Shown: positions 17,761 through 26,276 of the stretch, piece by piece | How the letters are laid out: every line of letters starts with the position of its first letter | How positions within the stretch are numbered: position 1 is the first letter of the stretch | Source of the DNA: Gracilibacillus salinarum | Lineage (GTDB): Bacteria; Bacillota; Bacilli; Bacillales; Amphibacillaceae | Assembly (NCBI RefSeq): GCF_022919575.1 | Contig: NZ_CP095071.1 | Coordinates: forward strand, 3,916,001-3,980,000 | DNA length: 64,000 nucleotides | Direction: 5' to 3' | Program-made: the position numbers and the translations under genes | The notes under the pieces: model-generated | Seen by the model: only the letters and a program-made list of their open reading frames with translations | What the model was told of the DNA's origin: nothing | Databases searched by the model: none

Positions 17761-19239
17761 ATGCACATTGAGATTCAACGTAATGCTGACATTTCATTAA
17801 CGAAGCAAATATACCATTCTATTCGCGATCATATTCGTTCCGATCTCTTAGAAGAAGAATTACAATTACCTTCTGTACGCGAACTCTCAAAACAGCTTGG
17901 GGTAAGTTTAGTTACTGTAGTAAAGGCCTATCAAAAGCTAGAACAAGAGGGATTTATCACGTCTGTACAAGGGAAAGGAACGTTTATAAGAAAGAGAAAA
18001 ATGGAAGAAACAGAAAGAAAAGAACGAACCAGTTCATACGATTGGCAACTTTCCGTTCAAGATTATTTACCAAGGTCTCAATTTGCTCGTTTTCATCAAG
18101 TCCCTGAACGAATTCACCTTTCATCTTCTATGATAGATCCTGGACTGCTACCTAATCGATACTTAGAGCAAGAAATTCACAGGATGCTTTCTGAAAACCA
18201 AAAAGTTCTCTCACAGTACGGCGTGATCCAAGGAGATAAAGCGCTTAGGCAGGCAATGGTTGAGTATTTACAAAAGATGGACCTGCCAATTTCTCCTGAT
18301 AATATTTTAGTAACAAGTGGTTCACAACAAGGAATTGACCTCATTGCTCGTACCTTTGTTGGACCTGGTGATGTAGTAGTCATGGAAGCTCCTACTTACC
18401 CAGGAGCTATTGATGTATTTCGAGGGAGAGGTGCGACCATTCTTACCGTTCCTGTTGACAGCGATGGGATGAGAGTCGATTTACTTCAGAATTTATGTGA
18501 TAAATATAAACCAAAAATCATCTATACGGTCCCTACGTTTCACAATCCAACAGGTGCTATAATGCCCATAAAACGCCGCAGACAAATTCTTGAGATTGCT
18601 AAAAGTACGCAGTGTTTAGTAATTGAGGATGATCCATGTAGTGAAATCTATTTTGAAAGAAAGCCTCCAGCACCAATGAAAAGTCTGGACAAAGAGGGTC
18701 ATGTCATTTACTTGAAAGGTTTAAGCAAAGTATTAGCTCCAGGTTGTAGAATTGGAATATTAGCTGCTTCAGGTTCTATATTTAAACGCCTATTAGCTGC
18801 CAAGGCTAACGCAGACTTAGGCAGTCCTTTACTAACACAAAAAGCCATCACTCCATTTATTACTTCAAAGAGAATGATTGATCATCTTAAAAAGCTAAGA
18901 ACAGCTCTAAGGATACGACGTGATCTAGTTTTGGAGATCTTGTCACAACATGCCCCTGAAGGAGTAACTTGGTTTATACCAAAGGGAGGATTAAACGTAT
19001 GGATTACTCTTCCTTCCTGGATTAATACGGATCACCTCTTATTAGAAGCAAAGAAAGAGCAAATCACTTTTTTACCTGGGTCAGCCTGTTACCCCACAGA
19101 GCAAGAAAATCATCATTTACGAATAAGTTTCTCTTATATGAATGAGCAACAATTAGAACAAGGTGTGACAACCATTTGTAACATCCTTCAACCAGCTATT
19201 GACTCAAAAATTAAACAAGAAAACTCGCCACATTTTTAA
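17761..19239 (+). CDS. MocR-family PLP-dependent transcriptional regulator
   Basis: A 492-residue fusion. Residues ~1-75 are a GntR-type winged helix (LPSVRELSKQLGVSLVTVVK, LEQEGFITSVQGKGTFI). Residues ~110-480 are a fold-type-I aminotransferase domain with conserved TSGSQQGIDL, the NPTG segment (TFHNPTGAIMP), EDDPCSEIYF and the PLP-lysine motif LKGLSKVLAPG. Such regulators sense PLP-linked amino compounds and switch neighbouring genes. ATG 17761 follows AAAGGAG; an upstream GTG would run through the operator. It is divergent from phzF-MFS-lysE and most likely controls that operon and itself. It is unrelated to the transposon genes around it, so probably cargo. Confidence 0.92.
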   Translation: MHIEIQRNADISLTKQIYHSIRDHIRSDLLEEELQLPSVRELSKQLGVSLVTVVKAYQKLEQEGFITSVQGKGTFIRKRKMEETERKERTSSYDWQLSVQDYLPRSQFARFHQVPERIHLSSSMIDPGLLPNRYLEQEIHRMLSENQKVLSQYGVIQGDKALRQAMVEYLQKMDLPISPDNILVTSGSQQGIDLIARTFVGPGDVVVMEAPTYPGAIDVFRGRGATILTVPVDSDGMRVDLLQNLCDKYKPKIIYTVPTFHNPTGAIMPIKRRRQILEIAKSTQCLVIEDDPCSEIYFERKPPAPMKSLDKEGHVIYLKGLSKVLAPGCRIGILAASGSIFKRLLAAKANADLGSPLLTQKAITPFITSKRMIDHLKKLRTALRIRRDLVLEILSQHAPEGVTWFIPKGGLNVWITLPSWINTDHLLLEAKKEQITFLPGSACYPTEQENHHLRISFSYMNEQQLEQGVTTICNILQPAIDSKIKQENSPHF

Positions 19240-19266
19240 AAAGAAATGCTATGTTAATAAGTAATA

Positions 19267-19286
19267 CCCCATTTTAAAAAATGGGG
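19267..19286 (+). terminator. Terminator-like hairpin after the MocR gene
   Basis: CCCCATTTT-AAA-ATGGGG forms a short stem directly after the gene. The remainder up to 19733 shows no gene. Confidence 0.5.
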
Positions 19287-19733
19287 TTAATTTCGTTCAA
19301 ATATTCCCGTGACTTCTTCAATAAACCTCGTTACTTTAAGTACACCTTTTCACAATCTCTTATCTATCTTAACATAAATATCCATTTTTTTATAACAAGA
19401 TAACTACAAACGACCGTTTTTGGTTACGATGAGTGGACTTCTCTAAAAACTTCAAAAACTACTTAAAAGGTATAACCAAAAATATAACCAAAATCAAAAG
19501 ACCAATATAAACATTCTTAACCCCTTTTTGGTATAGTTAATATGTATGGGTGGCTTTTGTTCAATAACTCCAATATCTATAAGAGCCAAAATATACATTG
19601 TTTTATTCATTAAACTGTATATTTCGGGACTTTGTTATTTACCTTCACCTAAAAATTTAGGGCCATGATTAACAGATACCTTTTATAAGAGGCTGCAATT
19701 CACTATAAAACAGGTATAAAATCTTGTATATTT

Positions 19734-19771
19734 CTGATCGTTGTAAATCCTCATTTTTCTGACGGGACCCC
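19734..19771 (-). repeat. Tn3-family-type 38-bp terminal inverted repeat (right)
   Basis: Read on the minus strand it begins GGGGTCCCGTCAG and ends ACGATCAG. It pairs with the copy at 9487-9524, giving a 10.3-kb segment with Tn3-like ends but no Tn3 transposase or resolvase between them. Confidence 0.5.
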
Positions 19772-19797
19772 TTTTACAGTCCGAAAAGTGTAGGAAT

Positions 19798-19831
19798 ATT
19801 AAGTTTTGTTCATCATTAAGTTTTGTTCATC
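19798..19831. repeat. Perfect 17-bp tandem duplication
   Basis: ATTAAGTTTTGTTCATC occurs twice head to tail (19798-19814, 19815-19831). A related sequence in inverse orientation, TGAACAAAACTATAAT, lies at 1614-1629. The role is unknown. Confidence 0.6.
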
Positions 19832-19862
19832 GCCCAAATCGAGGTGTATCAACAGCTAAAAG

Positions 19863-20345
19863 GTTTTATCCCCTAAAAGACTATCCTATACTGGTGGGGT
19901 CTCGAATGCTTATAATATTACTCCACAAGATAGTACGCTTAACCGACACGGGGACCAAGCATACATGGAGGACTCAATCCGAAAAGCTGGTGGGGCAACC
20001 AATTTTGAAGCAACTATTACTTATCCGGATACGGAAACGCAGATTCCTTCTCATTATAAGTACACTTACACTTTGAAAGGGAATAAGATTGTAGATGAGT
20101 TTGATAATGGCAACCCTGACGAAGTAAACGAATCACTTGGATTGACCGGAAATAAGGACTCCGAGTCCGTATCAGCAAGTTCTTCTAAAAATGAAGGGGA
20201 TCTTTCTAGTGTTGATACAAACGGTAATGGACAGGTGACTATCGCAGAAGCAAAAGCAGCAGGCTTCAGTATGCCAATAACGAGTGATCATTGGCTATAC
20301 CAATATATGGATGATCGTGATGGAGACGGTATGGTAGGTGAGTAG
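19863..20345 (+). pseudogene. 5'-truncated DNA-entry-type nuclease with Excalibur domain
   Basis: Open sequence from about 19863 encodes LSYTGGVSNAYNITPQDS, TLNRHGDQAYMEDSIRKAGG and TNFEATITYPDTETQIPSHY. This is the C-terminal part of the secreted DNA/RNA non-specific endonucleases of bacilli. It ends in a calcium-binding Excalibur-like segment (DTNGNGQVTIAEAKAAGFS ... YMDDRDGDGMVGE). There is no signal peptide, no start codon with a ribosome binding site and no upstream half. The sequence before it is the repeat region and Tn3-type end, so the gene was probably cut by that rearrangement. An internal ATG at 19965 is unlikely to make a functional product. Confidence 0.75.
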
Positions 20346-20519
20346 TCTCCTAGAACTTTGGAAATACGAAAGAATTATGAGGATTTCCCCACGCTGTTTT
20401 AAACGTGTAAAAGGCTATAATTCGAGATAATGAAATGAAGATACACATTCCCTAAATAACGCTGCAATACGTTATTTTGACTTTCTAGGGGGTGAATAAA
20501 TTGAAAGGGGGTGATTTCT

Positions 20520-20786
20520 TTGTTGCTCTACCATGGACTACATAAGACATTTGCTGACTTTGAAAATGTTTATCGTTATCGATTGGATTGGTCAAACGGT
20601 ATAATAATTGAAACAAATAAAGAATTAGAAAAGGGTCAAGTGATTATTATAAAGGATGTTAATAAATATGCAATTCTAGTCGATGACATTTGGGAAGGGA
20701 CAAATGGCGAAATGATATTTTCTTATAGGACTGCTGAAGATGTGATTGTTAGAGCGAGATTCCCTGGAGAACTTAGGTCTTTATAG
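20520..20786 (+). CDS. Small hypothetical protein
   Basis: About 89 residues (LLYHGLHKTFADFENVYRYR ..., DDIWEGTNGEMIFSYRTAED), a soluble alpha/beta composition with no family I recognise. TTG 20520 or 20523 lies 8 bp from AAAGGGGG at 20504-20511; an in-frame GTG at 20511 overlaps that site. It belongs to a run of small plasmid-type genes. Confidence 0.6.
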   Translation: MLLYHGLHKTFADFENVYRYRLDWSNGIIIETNKELEKGQVIIIKDVNKYAILVDDIWEGTNGEMIFSYRTAEDVIVRARFPGELRSL

Positions 20787-20902
20787 ATAGTTGACCTTAA
20801 TATTATTTTCATGCTATCAAAACTGCATGTATTGATCCGTAGACACCTTGATTAATACATAATCAAGACGTCATATAAAATGGGCAAGTAAGGGTGGTAT
20901 TA

Positions 20903-21061
20903 ATGGATAAAAATAGCTTTCAGTCAAAGAGCAGAATAGATTTTTTAGAACTCGTATCCATTAATGGGTACGAGTTTCTTATTGTTCCATTAAATATAGT
21001 CAATAGTGAATGTAAGACACCATCAGGAATGAATATATACGTTGGAAGAAGATTTAACTAA
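20903..21061 (+). CDS. Small hypothetical protein (52 aa)
   Basis: ATG 20903 follows AAGGGTGGT and opens 52 codons (MDKNSFQSKSRIDFLELVSI ... NIYVGRRFN). An internal inverted repeat, ACTCGTATCC / GGGTACGAGT, lies within the coding region. No family assigned; it may be a plasmid peptide. Confidence 0.45.
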   Translation: MDKNSFQSKSRIDFLELVSINGYEFLIVPLNIVNSECKTPSGMNIYVGRRFN

Positions 21062-21137
21062 GTGAACTTTACAGAGTGATATCAGTCAGTGTCTGAGGTT
21101 ATTCTATAGCATTAAAACAAAGAGGAGGATATACGGT

Positions 21138-21365
21138 GTGACAGATAATAATAAGGATTCTCAAAAACCGTTTAAAACAGAAAAAGTAAATAATCCGGGT
21201 CGAAAATACGCTCATTTAGATAAGTGGATAAAACTTACAGGTGAGATGGCTAGAGCCCAAGCTGAGGCGAAAGGAAGATACGAAGTTTATATTAAGAATG
21301 GACAGTGGGTAAAAGAATACCCTAATGGGGAAATCATTCCCTTTTCAGAAGAGGAAAATGATTGA
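21138..21365 (+). CDS. Small hydrophilic hypothetical protein
   Basis: 75 residues (DNNKDSQKPFKTEKVNNPG ..., IKNGQWVKEYPNGEIIPFS). GTG 21138 follows a strong AGAGGAGG site. The NGQWVKEYPNGEI segment is a common theme in small phage/plasmid proteins. Function unknown. Confidence 0.65.
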   Translation: MTDNNKDSQKPFKTEKVNNPGRKYAHLDKWIKLTGEMARAQAEAKGRYEVYIKNGQWVKEYPNGEIIPFSEEEND

Positions 21366-21447
21366 ACTGCCTATTTTGCCTGTCTGGATCTTTAATCTTT
21401 AATTTAATTTAAACCGATTAGCTTCACAATAATAAGTAAGTAGGATG

Positions 21448-21615
21448 TTATGGTCGTTTCAATAACTTGTCAAAACTTCCTTGTAACTGCTGATACTCTT
21501 TTTCCTTATCATTTTGTTGATAACTCTCTAAATTCATTAAGAATTTTTGATTTAACTCTTTACTGTTACTATAACTTTTGCATAGGTCTCTTTTCAATTC
21601 TTGGCTGATAGTCAT
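21448..21615 (-). CDS. Small coiled-coil protein (55 aa)
   Basis: ATG at 21615 lies behind CAGGAGGATG and opens 55 codons (MTISQELKRDLCKSYSNSKE ... LQGSFDKLLKRP), highly charged and helical. The size and helical hairpin character recall Spo0E-like phosphatase peptides, but the SQELD motif is only partly present (SQELK), so I do not assign it. It lies opposite to the surrounding small genes. Confidence 0.5.
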   Translation of the reverse strand: MTISQELKRDLCKSYSNSKELNQKFLMNLESYQQNDKEKEYQQLQGSFDKLLKRP

Positions 21616-22410
21616 TCTACATCCTCCTGATTGTAACTCAGAACATTATTAAACGAATTCATGAACTACATAAGAATAGTATGATTATTTATCTTATAAT
21701 CCTAGTATATAAACTTTTTGAGGGTGTGTAAAAGTGAAGAATTTACATTTCATGAGTATTTTAACATTAATGGTCAACACTTCTCTAAAACTAGATAGCT
21801 ATTTTCAGATATGGGTGTTGATACTTTTCCATCAAAAAACCGTGATTTAGTAGGGATCTAGCTTACAGGGTATCAACACATTTAGAAAGTTGTAAAAGTG
21901 TTGAGTGTTCCTTAAAAAATAGTCTGGTAGTGGTATTTATTTAAGCAATGACTAGCATGAAAAGTAAAACCATCCAAGATTTAGACTCTAAATACAACTG
22001 TTGAAGGTTGGAACTATAACTGATAGAAGGGGTGAAGAGCATCTATATATCATAATAGATTATAAAAAGGAATTAATTCTAATTTTATGTGTCAACCGGT
22101 GCTTAGTGATGAATCTAATTAGAACAAGTTGAGAAGTTGACAAATATGTAATTAAAAACAGGATGACCGAACCATAACCCTATACATTTATTAAAGTAGA
22201 TAAGCTAATTGTAATCGTAGTAAAAAGCATTTCCTTGTAACTTAAGATTTAACAGAAGGAATTTGAAGGGCACCCGTTTTATACCTGTACGATACGATGG
22301 ATTACAATAGGAAACCTATTCTGTGATAAAGAAGAATGAGGACTTAGTTAAGACAATACTTAATAGATTTGAAAATTACTATGTAAAAGATAAAAGGAAG
22401 GTGATGCGAT
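21616..22410. other. Gene-free stretch with an inverted repeat
   Basis: No coding sequence is supported. GTGTTGATAC at 21815-21824 and GTATCAACAC at 21870-21879 form a perfect 10-bp inverted repeat with a 45-bp loop. The first copy of the 22.2-25.6 kb dispersed repeat lies at 22159. Confidence 0.4.
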
Positions 22411-22824
22411 ATGACAGACCAAGAACTCACTAAAAGAAGGATGGATGAAGAGCAAGCATTAGGGTTTTTGCTCTTGGCTTGCAAGCAACTGGGTTACTCC
22501 TTAGATCAAGTTCAACAGATTCATTCCAGTATGAATTTACAATTTAATAAACACTCACCTGATGTTGCGAAAAAGGAAGAGGAAAAGTGGTTAAATTTTA
22601 TTCGAAAAAGTCATCAACGTAACGATTGCAGTAGTATGAAAATTGATAGTACGAAAAAGAAATATAAAAGAGCAAACGTCAGAATCCCAAAAATATCGGA
22701 AAGTAATCGCTCGAGGAAACTCCGAGAGAAAAACGAAAGAATTGTAAGGGAATTAAACCGGATGGAATACGGACCGTTTGGATTATTCAAATTAATTAGA
22801 AAATGTAGGAGAGATAGGGAGTAA
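22411..22824 (+). CDS. Basic hypothetical protein
   Basis: 137 residues. The N-terminal part is helical (DEEQALGFLLLACKQLGYS, LDQVQQIHSSMN); the C-terminal half is strongly basic (STKKKYKRANVRIPK ... RKLREKNERIVRELNRMEYG), which suggests nucleic-acid binding. ATG 22411 follows AAGGAAGGTG. No family recognised. It lies on plasmid-type DNA between copies of the dispersed repeat. Confidence 0.6.
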   Translation: MTDQELTKRRMDEEQALGFLLLACKQLGYSLDQVQQIHSSMNLQFNKHSPDVAKKEEEKWLNFIRKSHQRNDCSSMKIDSTKKKYKRANVRIPKISESNRSRKLREKNERIVRELNRMEYGPFGLFKLIRKCRRDRE

Positions 22825-23106
22825 GAGTGATATGGGAGGTGATTAAGAAAGAAAAAAAGTAAGAAATTAAAAGAAAAAACCACCCCGAAACGCTCGTCCA
22901 AAAGCTGAAGGGTGATTTCTCTTTTAATTATTTAAGTGAGCGGCCTCTCACTTCGAGCAAGCTATATATGATTACTCCGTGATACTAGCACGGGGTTTTC
23001 TTATTCCTAATATAGCATGCCGCTATGAAAGATTTCAAATGTTCTATAACAAAAAGTGGCCTGGGTAACTTATTAAGTCAAAGTTACAATTGAAAATCCC
23101 GACCGA

Positions 23107-23460
23107 AGTTGCGGTTTATAACGGAGGATCAATCCAAAGTTTATGAAAAGTTGCAGTTTATAACGATGGAATTGCCCCAGTTTTGACTTTCGACAAATAT
23201 TTTATAGACAATCCACAAATTAATAATACTTTTATTGACTTCTGGCAAAAAAGTTGCAGTTTATAACGATGGACTAATCCAAAGTTTATAAAAAGTTGCA
23301 AGATGTAGCGGAAGGAATTGTCCCGGTTTTGTCATTAGTCAAAACGTGGGATTATAAAATAGGAGAAAATGCAATTTATAACGGTGAATCAATCCAAAGT
23401 TTAATGAAAAACTGCAAAATATAGCGGAAGTGTTATCACCAGTTTTGCCATTAGTCAAAA
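23107..23460 (+). repeat. Three tandem degenerate repeats resembling decayed coding DNA
   Basis: Each unit contains CAATCCAAAGTTTATGAAAA, then GTTGCAAAATGTAGCGGAAG, then CCAGTTTTGCCATTAGTC, with variants. Units lie near 23107-23190, 23250-23345 and 23368-23460. A fourth, better-preserved unit at 25360-25430 is open and encodes QSKVYEKLQNVAKVLSPVLP. The three copies here carry stops and frameshifts. I infer relics of a small gene family; the remainder of 22825-23780 shows nothing else. Confidence 0.65.
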
Positions 23461-23780
23461 CAAAATATCGAATATCGCACTGGATTCTTAGGAAGCTATA
23501 TTAGCCCTTGTAATTTTATCTTTTATACTCGTTTAAACATTTAATAATAAAATTTGAATATCACAAATCAGGATAACCGAATCATAACCCTATACAAGTA
23601 ATGAAATAAAGGTAAGGTTTGTCATCAATAACATAAAACACTCTCCATGTACTGAAATAGTTATAGGGGGGTGATTAATTAACTATATGTCACGTCACAG
23701 TATAAGTCCTCTCATTTATAGCCCATAGTATTAAGTGCAAAAAAGTGACCCACTCATTTTTTGTTTCTGCCCCTGGCTTT

Positions 23781-24188
23781 TTACATATAAGAAGTAATCA
23801 ATGACTTATTAAGGTTATTCTCCATAAAGTTAATCAAAAATGTAGAGTTCCGTTCAAGCAATTCAAATTCAGATAGAGATAATAGATGATGATGGGAAAT
23901 TTTGTTTCTCAATGGATAAATCTGGCGAAGTTGAGTGTAAAATTTTGATGGTAAGTTTTTAAAGGCTTTGGGATAATTTCGAAAGTATGTTTCGTAGTCG
24001 CTAAATAGAAGATTTTCAAATGACTTTGATGGCGGACGTTTTAAAACAATTCGTGGAGCATAATAAAACCAATGAATGTCGTAGCAATCTTCCATATTAT
24101 ATTTGATGTAGGTTCGCAAGCAATTTTCTACTTCATATAATATTCCGTAAGCTGCTTTCATTAATTGAACTTCTTGTTCAGCAATCAT
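23781..24188 (-). CDS. HEPN-domain protein (possible RNase)
   Basis: 135 residues, all helical by composition, with the HEPN signature RNKISHHH (R-N-x3-H, ~residues 94-101) near the C-terminus and a Phe/Tyr-rich segment before it. HEPN proteins are often metal-independent RNases in toxin-antitoxin or anti-phage systems, with the Arg and His catalytic; some are only structural. The usual antitoxin partner (a minimal nucleotidyltransferase) is not adjacent. ATG 24188 follows AGAGGTG. It is isolated on the minus strand between repeat copies. Confidence 0.6.
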   Translation of the reverse strand: MIAEQEVQLMKAAYGILYEVENCLRTYIKYNMEDCYDIHWFYYAPRIVLKRPPSKSFENLLFSDYETYFRNYPKAFKNLPSKFYTQLRQIYPLRNKISHHHLLSLSEFELLERNSTFLINFMENNLNKSLITSYM

Positions 24189-24811
24189 TAAGCTACACCT
24201 CTACCGTGTTATTTTAGGTATATTTTACCTACTTATATAATGTACTATTTTCTCTATTATAGCAATTTAATAGCAGATATTTAAAAATAGTAAGGAATTA
24301 ACAAAGAAAAAGATTGATGCAAGATACAGCAAATCAGGATGACCGAATCATAACCCTATACATGTATATAAATAAAATAGTTATTAGTCTTTAAACATCA
24401 ACCTCCTTGATATAGAACATTTCTATAGGAATTAGTAAGGATACCAGTCTTCGGTTGAGTAAGGATCACCCTAGAACCCTATCCATTTGATTACATCTTA
24501 TAAGTAATACAATAATTTAATAGTTTAAAAGTAGTAAATATATACAATAAATTTCATACAGGGGAGTAAAGATGAGAAAAATATAATCCGTTTTATAAAG
24601 GTTCGCACAATGCTGCAGGAACAATAATCGGAATTTAAAAATTGTTATTCTTATTGTTTATTTATAATTGCTTAACTATACCTTATCCAATAAATTCAAT
24701 TTACATATCTTATGAAGGTAGTAATAGTTTATTAAACAGTTGCTTAGAATATATTGCTAAACAAAACAAAGGGACTGTAATAATAAACAGTTACTATTAG
24801 GAGGAAAATAG
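24189..24811. other. Intergenic stretch with two dispersed-repeat copies
   Basis: No gene is supported. It holds repeat copies at 24332 and (degenerate) 24461, plus the promoter region of the XRE gene. Confidence 0.4.
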
Positions 24812-25096
24812 ATGAGTAATCAGGAAAAGGCCAATATTTTAGAAATGATTGATGAACGATTTGGAGAATTGGTGGAGTTGTTAAAGCAGAAACGTGGGTA
24901 TACCTTGCAAGAACTGTCCGATAAGACAAATCTTTCGCCAAGTTATATATATAGACTGATGCGTGGTTATCGAGGATGTGAGCTAACCACAAAATTAAAC
25001 ATCTTGCTGAACGGTTTTGGTATGCAAGAAGAGGCAGAACAGTATTTAAAAACAGTGATTGAAAATAAAGAGACATTGAGAAAGATACTTGATTAA
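24812..25096 (+). CDS. XRE-family helix-turn-helix regulator
   Basis: 94 residues with a single lambda-repressor-type HTH (residues ~20-75: LLKQKRGYTLQELSDKTN, LSPSYIYRLMRGYRGCE) and a short helical tail. It binds DNA as a small repressor, probably a plasmid copy-control or maintenance regulator given its location upstream of the putative rep. ATG 24812 follows TAGGAGGAAA. A clear terminator follows the gene. Confidence 0.85.
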   Translation: MSNQEKANILEMIDERFGELVELLKQKRGYTLQELSDKTNLSPSYIYRLMRGYRGCELTTKLNILLNGFGMQEEAEQYLKTVIENKETLRKILD

Positions 25097-25112
25097 TGTC
25101 TTCTAAAGGGCA

Positions 25113-25140
25113 GACTACTAGATTAGCTAGTAGTCTTTTT
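25113..25140 (+). terminator. Rho-independent terminator after the XRE gene
   Basis: GACTACTA (25113-25120) pairs with TAGTAGTC (25128-25135), followed by TTTTTAT. Confidence 0.85.
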
Positions 25141-25310
25141 ATATGTCAAGCTAAATTAAGAAATGCCAAGGTAATGACTCGATACAGAGATATTAGCCTA
25201 CTATTTCTATTGTCTTGTATTTAATACGTTTGTTTCGATGAATGCCGAAAATGAAACTCAGTTTGGGGAATTAAAAATCGAGCAATTTAGTATAGAGATC
25301 AGGTAGTATT

Positions 25311-25460
25311 TTGCCTTCAGAAAAACTAAGTCAAAAAGAAAAAAACTTTAAGGCGAAGGAGCAATCCAAAGTTTACGAAAAGTTGCAAAATGTAGCGAAA
25401 GTGTTGTCACCAGTTTTACCATTAGTCAAAATGGAATGCAAGATTAAAATTAAGATTTAA
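25311..25460 (+). CDS. Possible 49-aa protein, intact copy of the decayed repeat
   Basis: From TTG 25311 the frame is open for 49 codons: LPSEKLSQKEKNFKAKEQSK, then VYEKLQNVAKVLSPVLPLVK, then a Lys/Ile-rich end. There is no good ribosome binding site, so it may itself be the surviving 3' end of a longer gene. Three broken relatives lie at 23107-23460, which argues that the peptide was once real. Confidence 0.35.
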   Translation: MPSEKLSQKEKNFKAKEQSKVYEKLQNVAKVLSPVLPLVKMECKIKIKI

Positions 25461-25858
25461 GATGATTTTACATTTATGTACTTTTAAACGTAGAAGTATT
25501 CAAAATATACCGTACGATTTAGGTTATGAAAATCAGGATGACCGAATCATAACCCTATACAAGTGATGTCGTAAATAAGGTTTCAATTCAACTTAAAAAC
25601 TGCCTCCATGAATAGGAAATAACATATCTGATTAGGGAGGCAACAGCCTTCTTGTAATAGGTTAAAAGAAAACTTATTTACAACTCTAGCTATGGTTAGA
25701 AAATAAAGCTGAGAAGAGAATAGGGCACCCATTCTTAAAAAAGCAATCCCCCTATAATGGAAGGATTGTTAAAGTTAAATTTTTTGTTTATTTACCAATC
25801 AATCATATTGTTGAGGACTTATGTGAGTAAAGTATTTATAAAAAAGGAGGGACGTGGA

Positions 25859-25942
25859 TTGATACCATTAGGTTGGATAACAGTAGCTTTCCTTGTAGTT
25901 GGGATTATTTTTTTATATATATGCAGTTTTTTACCGAAATGA
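25859..25942 (+). CDS. 27-aa single-membrane-span peptide
   Basis: AAAAGGAGG at 25842-25850 is an excellent ribosome binding site 8 bp before TTG 25859. The peptide starts IPLGWITVAFLVVGIIFLYI and ends CSFLPK: one transmembrane helix and little else. A longer upstream in-frame reading exists from 25757 but lacks a ribosome binding site. It could be a type I toxin-like or regulatory membrane peptide. Confidence 0.45.
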   Translation: MIPLGWITVAFLVVGIIFLYICSFLPK

Positions 25943-26221
25943 CAGTTCGGGGCAAGGTTTGGTGTATATGGAGTATAGCTGCTTGGGGATAGTATCTATT
26001 TTCCTAACTTTGCGGTCGTTTTGTGATTTTTATAAATAATTTTCTCATCTTATCCAACTATCGGAAAAGTCTTTTGCAAGTAACTGGAGATGGGAGAAGT
26101 GGTTTATAACTAATTTAATAATTGTTCAATATTTTATTAACAGTACAAGTGATGACGTATATTGTTATGATGAAAATACTGTTTTACTCGAACAACATCA
26201 AACATTACCTTCTTTATTTAT
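25943..26221. other. Gene-free stretch upstream of the putative rep
   Basis: No gene, iteron series or terminator is recognised. As the leader of the rep gene it is a candidate location for the plasmid origin. Confidence 0.3.
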
Positions 26222-26271
26222 CTACCTGCAATTGTCTATGATAAGGAAATTCAATTAAAAGGTAGGTAGTT
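26222..26271 (+). promoter_or_regulatory. Attenuator-like hairpin covering the rep ribosome binding site
   Basis: CTACCTGCAATTG at 26222-26234 can pair with CAATT...GGTAG at 26252-26266, and seven T follow immediately before ATG 26277. The strand that pairs contains the only ribosome binding site (AGGTAGG), so folding would both end transcription and hide the site. Confidence 0.5.
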
Positions 26272-26276
26272 TTTTT

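Larger units (their letters stand above)
22159..25568 (+). repeat. Dispersed ~35-bp repeat family, five copies
   Basis: The core is AATCAGGATGACCGAATC followed by ATAACCCTATACA. Copies lie at 22159-22186, 23566-23600, 24332-24365, a degenerate one at 24461-24488, and 25531-25568, all in one orientation. In four of them a pyrimidine-rich motif like CTCCATG follows ~45-55 bp later. The copies sit between small genes upstream of the putative rep gene. The spacing (0.1-1.4 kb) excludes CRISPR. They may be plasmid-maintenance sites or small-RNA/promoter units. Confidence 0.75.

Noticed and set aside
24744..25076. 110-codon frame antisense to the XRE gene
   Set aside because: Shadow of the real gene, which has a strong binding site and an HTH motif.
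22159..25568. Possible CRISPR array
   Set aside because: Copies of the repeat are 0.1-1.4 kb apart with genes between them, are imperfect, and no cas genes are present.
25757..25858. Upstream extension of the small membrane peptide
   Set aside because: No binding site at the earlier ATG, whereas AAAAGGAGG fits the internal TTG.
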